DNA from: Typhlomys cinereus | Lineage: Eukaryota > Chordata > Mammalia > Rodentia > Platacanthomyidae | Direction of reading: 5' to 3' | Length of the DNA stretch: 64,000 nt | Assembly (NCBI GenBank): GCA_023101885.1 | Contig: JALPQD010000233.1 | Location: 682,001-746,000, forward strand | In this document: positions 34,691 through 44,542 of the stretch, piece after piece | How the letters are laid out: the number at the start of each line of letters is the position of its first letter | How positions within the stretch are numbered: position 1 is the first letter of the stretch | Made by a program: the position numbers and the translations under genes | The notes under the pieces: generated by a model | What the model saw: only the letters and a program-made list of their open reading frames with translations | Database searches by the model: none | Told to the model about the DNA's origin: nothing

Positions 34691-35832
34691 GCTCATTGTA
34701 TAAATATACCACATTTTCCTTATCAACTCATCAACTGTTGGGCATTTGGGTTGATTCCATGACTTTGCTAGTGTAAACAGTGCTGTTATGAACATGGTCG
34801 TGCTTGTGCCATTGAGGTGAATTTTCACTGTATGGGGGGTTATTCCGAGAAGTGGAATAGCAGTGTCATATGGCATTTCAATCTTTAACTTTTTTAAGAA
34901 TAGTCAGACGGCTTGCCAGAGTGGTTGTATAAGCCTGCTTTCCCACCAGCAATGTAGGAAAGTTCCCATCTCTCCGCATCCTCTCCAGTACTTGGTGTTG
35001 TTTGTATTGTGAATTTTTGCATCTTGACTAGGGTGAGATGATATCTCGGGGGAGGGCTTTGATTTGCATTTCCCTGATGGCTAAGGATGTGGAGCATTTT
35101 CTAAGATATTTGTTAGACATTTCAATTTCATCCCTGGTAAAGTTTCTTTTGTTTTCCAAGCCCCATTTTTTTAATTGGCCCATTTGTTTCCTTGATGTTT
35201 AGTTTTCTAAGTTCTTTGTGCACTCTGGACAGTAGAGCTCTATCAGATATGTGGTTAGTGAAGATTTTCTCCCATTCTGTGCTTGAGTTACAATCTCTTT
35301 ATCTGAGCAGAAGCTCTTTAATTTCACAAGATCCCATCTGTTGAGTATTGGTTGTAGTGACTGTGCTATTTGATTTCCTTTTAGGAACTGCTGGTCTAGC
35401 CCAATCAGCTCAAGGGAGTTCCCTACCCTTTCAACTAAGGTTCCCTACCTTTTCAACTAAGTCTCTGGCCTTACATTGAAGTCCTTACTCCATTTAGAAT
35501 TAATTTTTGTACATGGTGACAAGTATGGGTCCAGTTTTAATCTTCTGCATGTGGACAACCAGTTTTGCCAGCACCTTTTGTTGAAGATGCTGTTCTTTTC
35601 CATTGGATTTTTTGGGCCCCTTTGTCAAAGATCAAATGGCTGTAATTGTGAGGGCTTATATCTGGGTCTTCAACCCTTATCCATAAGTAAGTATTCAAGT
35701 TCAGTTTGCTTTTTAAAAAATATGGATTTGTAGTATAGATTAAGGTTTGGTATGGTGATACCTCCAGCAGTGTTTTTGTTACCCAGGATTGTTTTTGCTA
35801 TCCTGGGTCTTTTGTGCTTCCATATGAATTAG
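34691..35832 (-). mobile_element. L1 ORF2 3' part, inverted arm of a 5'-inverted L1
   Basis: Antisense ORF2 C-terminal sequence, colinear with 44688-45829 in the minus-strand L1. It includes the Cys-rich C-terminal region (around 34890-34990) and a local duplication of the TTCCCTACC-TTTCAACTAAG unit (about 35420-35460). It abuts a sense-oriented 3' UTR at 35833, which is the layout produced by twin priming. Frames are broken. Confidence 0.85.
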
Positions 35833-36605
35833 GGAGGGCATAGAGATGGGCAGATAGATGGTAACCATCCTGCAAATGGGAGACTGAACCCCCCCCCACT
35901 GTGTTCTCCTACTCTTATTCCATCTACCTTTGAATCTACTCTTATAGTAAGACTCTATTTTAATAGCATTTTATCTCTGGCTAGGAGGAGACATCCAATA
36001 TCTATCAGGATGGAGCCAAGGGCAGTGCAGGAACAGCAAAACTGAAAAAAAAAATCAACAAACCACAATTTAGAACATCAAAGACCCTACATTAACCACC
36101 TGGAACCAAGCCAGCCTAAACTCTCCCTATTCTAAAGCTCAGGGAAATTTGCGGAAGAGGGAGCAGTAAGATTGTAAGAGCCTAAAGATGGGGAATGATA
36201 TGCAAGATGCTCCACACAAGTTAGGGCTGAAGTAGCCATTATAGGACTTTGCATGACCTATGCAATTACTGGCATAGGATTGACTCCCCCCCAAAGTCTA
36301 GCATGGATAACAGGCACTAGGATCCATAGAAGCAAGGGATTAACAGGCACAATAGTGTTCCTATACTAAAGGGGAACGTTAAGAAAGGGCTCTAGGCAAT
36401 GCTACTGAGTCCTTACACCCCATCAGAGAGGAGGACCCAGAGGGAAGTTTGACATTCACGCTAAAGGATGCTCCAGGGAGAGGCAGGAGGGGGCACTGGG
36501 ATAAAGGGAGGAAAGGGGGAAAGGAAAGGGAAAAGGGGGAGGAAGCAAGGGGGACAGGGAGGGGTGGAGGAAGGGAGGGGACTGGGGAAAAAACTTAAAA
36601 AGAAG
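35833..36605 (+). mobile_element. L1 3' UTR, direct arm of the 5'-inverted L1
   Basis: Sense 3' UTR beginning AGGGAGGGCATAGAGATGGG, with the same order of blocks as the complement of 50189-50658. It runs through a long purine tract (36468-36580) to an A-rich end near 36605. It joins the inverted ORF2 arm exactly at an AATTCATATGG-type block, which is also found inverted in another 3' UTR (50659-50704). Confidence 0.85.
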
Positions 36606-37024
36606 AAATATCCTGAGGGAAAAAGCCACTTAATTAAGGAGTAAAAATATGATTTTCATTATGTGATGAGTTCTGTGACTCTCTTCTATTTTCCTATCTT
36701 GCAATTGTACGATTGTGAAACTCTATTAATAAGCATTGTAAGTCTTTTCAGGTCACTTTGGTTACTCAATAAATGTTCATTTAGGGCTAAGTGATAAATT
36801 ATTTAAGAACCTCTTTATCTTTCCCATACTTGCTTTGCAGAAGTCTAAAGCTACATGAAACAGAATTTAATTTATTCCCACTTGAGATTTTACTATCAAC
36901 CTTTTAAACATTTATTTTTTTACTTTACATAGAAAGTCAGCTTTTTATTTGAACACAAGTGTATTTAAAGTCTCTATTTATTTAGGGATGGAATTCATAA
37001 TACTTAAGTAGCTTTTTACATAGT
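36606..37024. other. unannotated sequence
   Basis: AT-rich, nothing recognised. Confidence 0.4.
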
Positions 37025-37035
37025 AGAAAACAGAG

Positions 37036-37519
37036 AGTGTAGGGAAATTTGCAGAAGAGGGGGTGGTAAGATTGTAAGAGCACAAGGATGGGAGGAGCAA
37101 TGATATGCAAGATACTGCACACAAGTTAGGGCCGAAGCAATCATAATTGGACTTTGCATGCCTTGTGCAATGTCCAACACACTATTGACCCCACAAAGTC
37201 TAGCATTTGCTAAAGGCACTAGGATCCTTGGAGGCAAGGGATTGACAGCCACAGTAGTGTTCCTATGCTTAAGTGGGACACAGGAAAGGGTTCTGGGAAA
37301 TGCCACTGGGTCCTTGCACCTCTTCTGAGAGTAGGACCCAGAGGAGAGTTGGGCATGCACATTTAAGGATGCTCCGGGGATGGGAGGGGGAAGCACTGGG
37401 GAATGGGGAGGGAAGAGAAGAGGAGGGGGCATAGGGTGGTGGGGGGTCAGAGGGAGGGAGTGGACAGGTGTACCTGTTAAGTCTGTATGAGTGGAAATAA
37501 AAAAAAAAGATTTAAAAAA
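37036..37519 (+). mobile_element. short 5'-truncated L1 3' end with duplications
   Basis: Sense L1 3' UTR from about 37038 through a purine tract (37375-37470) to an A-rich tail (37498-37519). An 11-base duplication AGAAAACAGAG is present at 37025-37035 and 37520-37530, so this is a separate insertion event from the one at 34691-36605. Confidence 0.85.
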
Positions 37520-37530
37520 AGAAAACAGAG

Positions 37531-37968
37531 TGAAATGCAACAATATTGAAGTACAAATTATATTTTACAAGTGTTATGATTGAGTCATTCAAGAAAAAGT
37601 TATACATCTGCTTTATTCTGAGTAATCTGTAAATTCCTGGGGATAAAGCCATAAAAGACAGAGATATATAGTCTCAGGTGTTAATAGATAATTATCAAAA
37701 CATAAAGAGCTTTCACTTAATGTCATTTCCAGAACCAATGACAGAATAAACTGCCTCAAGATGGTGATAGTCTAATGAACATGGGCCAGAATTTAAGCAG
37801 CGATGAAGCATTAATGATAATAAAATAATTGAGATGTAAGCAGGATACTAAAAAGACAAGGTGTAGCCATTATTCTGTTGTAGATTTGTTTGTTTTGTTC
37901 ATGACATGCAGTATAACAGTGAAAAACATTTTGTGGCCCAGCTAACATTCATACTTGGTGAGTGACTT
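37531..37968. other. unannotated sequence
   Basis: Nothing recognised. Confidence 0.4.
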
Positions 37969-37973
37969 GTTAC

Positions 37974-38543
37974 TGTGGGACTTTAAGATAGGCTTCCCTT
38001 CCCCCAGCACCTAGCTCTAGATAAGCTTCCCTTCCCCCAGCACCTAGCTCTCCGCCTGCACACATTCTAAAACTTCCTCCGTGGGAATGTGGGACTTTAA
38101 GATAGGCTTCCCTTCCCCCAGCACCTAACTCTCCGCTGGCGCGCATTCTAAAACTTCCCGCTGGCGCCAGCCCAAAGGCGCCAACCTTGTTTACCTGATC
38201 TCAGGCGGGATGTGCCGTCCCGCCCTCCACCCTGGGCAGTACGGAAACTGCCCAGAGACACCGCTATCAGCAAAAGAACATTTGGTAGTCAACTTTATCA
38301 CCCCAAAAGAACATTTGGTGGTTAACTTTATTGTGTGCCCTGTTCCCATAGAGTTTGCTGTGACTGCTTTCCTTATAAAAACCCTACCCTGATCTCAGTC
38401 GGTCCGCTCCTTCCTTGCTTGCAAGAGGGACAATCCTGGCGAGCCAGATTAAACTTGCCTTATGCCTCTTGCAGCAACCTCTCCGTCCTCGTGGTTCTTC
38501 TCGGGGTCTGGGTGGGTGATAAACAGGGACTTCGGTTCCAACA
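37974..38543 (+). mobile_element. solo LTR (ERV class I-like) with 5-bp duplication
   Basis: 570 bases starting TGTGGGACTTTAAG and ending TTCCAACA, flanked by the perfect 5-bp duplication GTTAC (37969-37973 and 38544-38548). Promoter signals: TATAAA at 38374-38379 (inside CCTTATAAAAACCC) and ATTAAA at 38448-38453 as poly(A) signal, giving a plausible U3-R-U5 order. The U3 shows a duplicated start (37974 and 38088) and a 33-bp tandem repeat (38271-38331). No coding interior is left, so internal sequence was lost by LTR-LTR recombination. Family assigned from LTR architecture only. Confidence 0.85.
38374..38379 (+). promoter_or_regulatory. TATA box of the solo LTR
   Basis: TATAAA in CCTTATAAAAACCCTACC, about 70 bases before the ATTAAA poly(A) signal, as expected for a retroviral U3/R boundary. 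Confidence 0.75.
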
Positions 38544-38548
38544 GTTAC

Positions 38549-40039
38549 ATGTTGAGTGTCATAGTAAAAAGAGAATATAGAGGAGGAACTGATATTACCA
38601 GGGATGGCTTTATGAAAGCAAAGGCAGTTACTTGAGTTCTGCATGGAGGAATGATAGTACTCGGCACAGACAAACTTCAGATTTAAAATCACGTAGACTA
38701 ATGTAGGAGTTCTGCACATGATGAAAAACCCTACAAAGTCAGATTACAGGGGTAAGGAATGCCAAGTCAGCAACAACATTTTCTAAGAATCTTGAAAAAA
38801 CTTGGCAACAGCGAGAAAAAGGAAAACTTCTTATACCTATCAACTATTTTGGGTATTGGAAACACACTCAGAAAGAAATCATAAAAAATGAAAAATAAAA
38901 AATACAAAAGAAAGAGATCATAAAGACAGGTCACATTATGGGGTGATGCCTACTTCTAGTAGTTTCACAAATCTCCCTGAAATTCATGTCTCTAAATTTT
39001 TGTTGAGAAATTTAAGACCTATATACCCAATAGGTGGTGTCAGGTGAAAAAAATTAAAAAGGAATGCAATATAATATATCAGTTACTCACACTGCAGTAT
39101 AAATAAATTCAGAGATAATAGACACATAGTATGTACAGAAAGAAGTAGCTAATTCTAAGTAGAAGTCTTTAGAAAGATTTCAGTGATAGGTACATAGTCA
39201 AATTCTAGAGCTACAACTGCTGGAGTGATTTGGGTAAAATCATAATTCTTTGCAACTTGTTTTAGAGTTCCCTAGAAGCATATATGAACAGGAAGTTGAT
39301 ACAAATTTAAATGAATATTATCATTTTGAAAGTAGAGAAGAGAGATTAATAAAAACTGACCTGTGATGGTTTGATGACTCCCTTGGGAAACTTTTAATCC
39401 AGGAATATTCTTCAGCTGTGCTAACCTGAGATAATTAGCTCAGATATTCAAATTTTTTTCATGAACTGATCAATGACAACTGGGAATCTCATGGAACTCT
39501 GAGGAAGGCAGTGTTTCAACTGAGACATTTCCATGGAGAGATTGGGAACTGTTGGCAGTTTAATTCCAGATGAGGCCAAGATGGCAGGAAGCTACAGGGC
39601 AAGAAGTCAAGATGACATACATTAAGTTTAATTTAGAATATTATTTTGTAATCAATGCAATGGGTGATTCGGTGAGGTGAAAGTTTCTAATGTGTGAGAT
39701 CAGTCTGCAGAATATAATAACACTTTGGGCCCACTCATGAATTGTTAAGGAAAATTCATCACAGAATCACAACCTTCTCTCTGCTATCCTTGTATAACTA
39801 TTTATATTTCCAATATTGCTGCAACTACAACCTGATGATATCATAAGAACTTGATTTTTATTAATGGTCCTTGGAGGTTATGACCTCCCTTGGGACAGAA
39901 GCATGTGTATATGTAATTACTAGCCAGTACGGGTGTCATCTGTAGCATTAACATTTGTTCAATGTACTTTTAGCTGAACAGTTTGGGGAAGACAAAATGG
40001 AATTCTAAAATTGGGCAATGTTTATATGGATGATGATGC
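38549..40039. other. unannotated sequence
   Basis: About 1.5 kb without a recognised gene or repeat. Confidence 0.4.
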
Positions 40040-40180
40040 TCTTTTTTCTTTTTTTTTTTAAGTTTTTCAATCTTTTTATTTCTTCTACTCATACAAAGTT
40101 GGTAATTACCCCATTTCCATCTTTCCCTCTACCCCTCCCTGGATCCTCTTACTCCATCCCCCCATTTCCCTTTTCTCTTG
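40040..40180 (-). mobile_element. L1 3' tip, probably of the L1 body at 50189-56235
   Basis: Antisense L1 3' end: T run (poly(A) side) at 40040-40062, then CTACTCATACAAAGTTGGTAA, then a C-rich (purine on the L1 strand) tract to about 40175. It matches the 3' tip at 58021-58140. It stops where an ERVK-like LTR starts, and the remaining 3' UTR of the same orientation resumes at 50189 on the far side, less about 190 bases. Confidence 0.65.
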
Positions 40181-40742
40181 TCAGGGCCCACGAACCAGCA
40201 TGAACCCGAATCTACAAATGTGGAAATCTGAAGTGGGAGTGGTAGGAATTAAAAGTTTCAGGCTTTGGGTCAGAGGGGGTCTTGGATGTCCCTTATCATC
40301 TAAGCCAACTTTATTGTAAAAGTACAGGGTTTTTATAATCAAGAAGCAGGGCCAAATTCTTTACAGGACTATGTAAAATGCATACATTTTGATTAACAAA
40401 AAGAAGTCAGGAGTGATACCCAATTGCCTTGGGGCAGATGTAAGGCCAGGTATGCTAAACATGCATGCCACCTTGTTGCTAGAAGGGAATGGACAATGGT
40501 CCGTGCATTAACATCTCTTTTGATAGGCAGGAAAGAACTGATAGGGAGGGGGAACAACCCAGCCAGTTTCTTAGAGAAACAAAAGTGTTCCAAATGACCT
40601 GGGAGTTTTCTGAACTTCCAAGGAGAGAGCTAGACCTATCATTGTCTTGCAGACAAGAGGCAAGGGAGGAGTCACTCAATGGCCTGTTCAATTGCTAATG
40701 TATCATCCAGACTGCAGGCTTCTGGGCCTAGCAACCCCCACA
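40179..40742 (-). mobile_element. LTR of an ERVK-like element (3' LTR)
   Basis: On the minus strand a purine tract (AAGGAGAAAC, 40743-40752) is followed by TGTGGGGGTTGC, the start of an LTR. It contains TATAAA inside GATTATAAAAACCC (around 40331-40341) and AATAAA (complement TTTATT at 40310-40315), then U5 to a CA end at either 40201 or 40179. Class is inferred from LTR length (about 550) and layout, not from coding sequence. Confidence 0.7.
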
Positions 40743-43453
40743 GTTTCTCCTTGTTTTTATTATTAAAAAAAATAGACCTAGTTTCATTATTAATGAAGCC
40801 AAGATTACAAAAGGCAAACAAATCAATTCCCAAATAGCAACAAGTGTCAAGCCAGTCAGATCTTTTCTGGAGTTTTAAAATTACATGTTATTTAAATGAG
40901 TCTGAATTTTGTCCCAGATATAAAGTCTATCTCAGTACCAATATTGACTTATTTTAGGTTTAGGAGAAAACATAATTAACAATAACACAATAGATACATT
41001 TGATGGGATAAATGCAAGCAAAAGTCAACAGACAATCATACATTTTTAGGAACCAAAAGTAAAATATGGTGAGTACACAATAGTGATTTTTAAATAGACA
41101 ATAAAGTCCTTTTGCATATGGTGAGTAGAGTTAACTTTCAAAGTCCAGTTTATGAAAGACTTTCACAGTCAGTCCAAGTAGAGGTTAAGAATCCATCATA
41201 GAAGTAAATATTTTGTGTCCAGGTATTGATCATCCAAGAATACTTAATGATACTTAAGTCTAGAATGTTGAAGAGCAGCACGAGAATAGCCAAGAGATGC
41301 CTGGGGGTCACTGGTTGTTGAGACTCTTGGACTAATCTGACTCCTTCACGCATCAGAGCTTCTAGTTGGCTCCAGGTCAGGATCTGGCTCCTCAAGTTGT
41401 TCTGCATCGATGCCAGCTCCTTTTTTCCCGTAGGCTGAGAGCTGTGATCTTGTCAGGGAAGCTCTCCATGATTTTCTATCAGGCAGACCAAATGCTTGGG
41501 AATCCACCTGTTGATGGAGCAACACAAAGATACCCGCGACTCCAGCGGAGCTCTGAGTCTGGTTAGAACAGATGTATGTCAAAGGTGTTCTGCCATTATA
41601 AAACCATTTTTAACTGTATTTCTTTTTTTTAAAAAAAATAAAATGAAGGAAAGAATTAAATGATGTGTACCTGAAGAAGTCCTTTCCCCCTCCTTAATTT
41701 ATAAAATATCATTTAATCATGTCATTAGCATATTTAACAACAGTAATTATAATTAATAAAAGAAAAATTTGTCCTATGATAGTATAGGTTACTATCTAGG
41801 AGAGGTTTTGAAAAGTATATGATCGATTTTCTCTACTCTAAAATCAATCTGAAACAGCCTGTTAGTAGGGGGGTCTCAAACCTCTGTTGGAATCTCAACA
41901 AGTTTGTTTAAGTATCAACAAGACTTTGGAGGCAAGGCCTGTACTACCAGGAGTGGTCCTGGTGACATTTGATGTGTATCTTAGTCCTCTGAGGAATTAT
42001 AGATAGAGGGACTTTAATATTTTACCTTTATGTGTCATAATTATAGCATAACTTTTTTAGTAACTACAAACTTTACCTTTAAAAGAAATAAAGAATTGGA
42101 CTTTTAGGCAATTGTGTGGACAATAAACATTTATAAATGTATACTTTGAAATCTGAGATATTGTAGCTCTCAATTTACATATTTACTTTAGCATCAGTTA
42201 ACCACAAAATTTATATCTTTAAAATATATGAATCTTATAAACACAAAAACATTAAATCAAAGATAAACAACTTTAAATCTCATTTTGAAATGAAAATGTT
42301 AAATAATTTATAAAAATTTTTAATTGTAGTACTTTAATATCTTTTAGAGCCAAACGTATAGCTATAACACAAATTAGTAAAAGTTTTTTTTTTTAATTTT
42401 GTAGAGACCAGGACATTATCAAATATGGAATAAATGAGTAGCACAAAGTCACAGAATACCTGTGTATTTGTTTAGATAAGCAACCTTTAAAAAATAAAAT
42501 CTCAGCAGCTATTAATACTGAGTAGAACCTTTACCAAATCTATGAGTTATATTGTTGTTGCATAGAGCCTTCATAAGTCTGTTAATCTGTTTTTAACCTT
42601 TTAACTTTTGTTGTAAGAAAGTCTCCAATATCTATAGGTTATCTTCAAAAACTTCTCTTTTAAAAGTTTTGAAGTATCTCAAAAACTTATTAACCGATAT
42701 TATAATTTTGTTATAGGAAACATGCCAAATGTTACAGGACTCATGAAAAGCAGGCAACTAGAAAGAACCCGGGGAATCCGTGAGAAACAGGCATGGAACT
42801 AGAAATGACACTAGAGTGCCACCAGGGGCTATGCCAAAGATTGTTACCAGGGCAAGCCTTGGACATTGACTTTTTTCTCATAGGTTAACTTTCATTGGGC
42901 CTACCCAGTTGTTCTGAGGCTCAGGTGGGGTTAGAGGAGAGCTCATCTCCATAATCTCTTCATAGGGAAATTGACCTTATCTCTGGGAGGGCTGGAGTCA
43001 GTTCCTCCTCAGGGGTGTTCCTTTAGGGTGATTCTAGCCTCTAGCTGTGGGGAATGGCCTTAAGGAATCCAAAGACCTTCAAAGACCTGGAGACCCATCC
43101 CAGCATAGCTGATCTAGACCTGCCTATTGTACCCCTTAACTTTCTGAGGACCTAGACTGTTCAAGGGAAGAGTGGTAACTATCACTCTGGTTACATCTGC
43201 TGAGCACAGATGACTTTATTACCTCAAGGTCCATTTAAAAGAGACAAAATACAGATAAATTGAGCCTCCAAGATCTACACAAGAATTAAACCATTATAAC
43301 TGAGGAGGCATAATGAATACACCAAATAAGCTTAGCAATCTTACTGTGGGTACAAGCAAGAGTTAGTAAAGAACACATGTTTGCAAGGTATTAAAGCCAA
43401 GAGCTGTAAATAATCTATATATTGGAGACCTTTCTCCTCTGGCTATTGTAAAT
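40743..43453 (-). mobile_element. decayed interior of the ERVK-like element
   Basis: About 2.7 kb upstream of the LTR on the minus strand, very AT-rich, without an intact frame. A minus-strand segment at 41150-41600 (two overlapping frames of 78 and 85 codons) could be a worn env transmembrane region, but I cannot identify it securely. Element identity rests on continuity with the LTR and the polypurine tract. It continues at 49928-50188 after the nested L1. Confidence 0.45.
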
Positions 43454-43470
43454 CTCCAAGATTTCATTTT
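43454..43470 (+). repeat. target-site duplication of nested L1, left copy
   Basis: CTCCAAGATTTCATTTT, repeated with one mismatch at 49911-49927 (CTCCAAGATCTCATTTT). Confidence 0.9.
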
Positions 43471-44542
43471 TTTATACATTTTTTATTATTATTTCAGCTC
43501 ATACAAACTTAATAGGTACACCAGTTCCCTCCCTCCCTCCTCCTCCCCTAGAACCCCCTGCTCTCCCTCCCCTCACCCCTCCCGCTTCATCCCCCCCCCC
43601 CCCCCGTGCCTCCCGCCCCAATTCCCAGAGTCCTTTCTTGTGCATGCCTGACTCTCCTCTGGACCTCCTCTCCGATGACATACAAGGACCCAGTGGCATT
43701 TCCCTGAACCCTTTCCTGTGTTCCCCTTAAGCATAGGAACACTACTGTGGCTGTCAATCCCTTGCCTCCAAGGATCTTGGTGCCTTTAGCAGATGCTAGA
43801 CTTTGTGAGGTCAATAGTGTGTTGGACATTGCGCCGGGCATGCAATGTCTAATTATGATTGCTTCAGCCCTAACTTGTGTGGAGTATCTTGCAAATCATT
43901 GCTCCTCCCATCCTTTTGCTCTTACACTCTTACCCCCCTCTTCCGCAAATGTCCCTGAGCTTCAGGATGGGGAGAGATTAGTGTGGCCTAGTTCTAGGTG
44001 GTTGATATGGACACTCTGAAGTTCTGGATAGTGGTTCGTTGATTTTCTTTTGCAGTTTTGTTGCTCCTGCAATGTCCTTCACTCCATCGTGATGGGCACT
44101 GTATATCACCCCCTGGCCAGAGACAGAAAGCTGTTAAACTGGAGTCTTATTATAAGAGCATATTCAAGGGTAGATGTAATACTTATACCCAAAAGTGGAA
44201 TCGCAGGGTCATATGGCATTTGACAATGGGAGGGGTCAATCACCCATTTGCAAAAAGGTTACTTTTTAATCTGCCGGACTATATGCCCTCCCCTTCTGGT
44301 GAGTTCATTCCCCCTTAGCTGTAAATGATCAGGAACGAATTGTGAACTTAACTAGGTGTCACATTACTTTCTTGCTGTCCTTGATGGAGGCCTATTTTCT
44401 CTAATGTAACATGGTCACTTCTCTCCTTGTTTCTGGTGTGGCCCTCTAGCCCCATCCCTCCTGTTCATAATCCTTGCAATTACTGTAGGTAATACATAGA
44501 ATTACCTATGAGTGTCTCAAGATGGGCTGGGGGGGTTTGGTA
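43471..44542 (-). mobile_element. L1 3' UTR (element 1)
   Basis: 3' UTR of the near-full-length L1. The poly(A) side at 43471-43490 is followed by a strongly purine-rich tract (C-rich on plus, including 15 Cs at 43591-43605) that could form a G-quadruplex in the L1 strand, then the body to the ORF2 stop at 44543. A 39-base stretch at 44183-44221 is a copy, with one mismatch, of ORF2 sequence at 44829-44867, in the same orientation. It replaces the sequence found at this place in the related 3' UTR at 2578-3410. Confidence 0.9.

Noticed and set aside
34640..36620. Target-site duplication around the 5'-inverted L1
   Set aside because: The only candidate (AGAAAT..CTGA-type match near 34658 and 36605) is too short and gapped to support a call.
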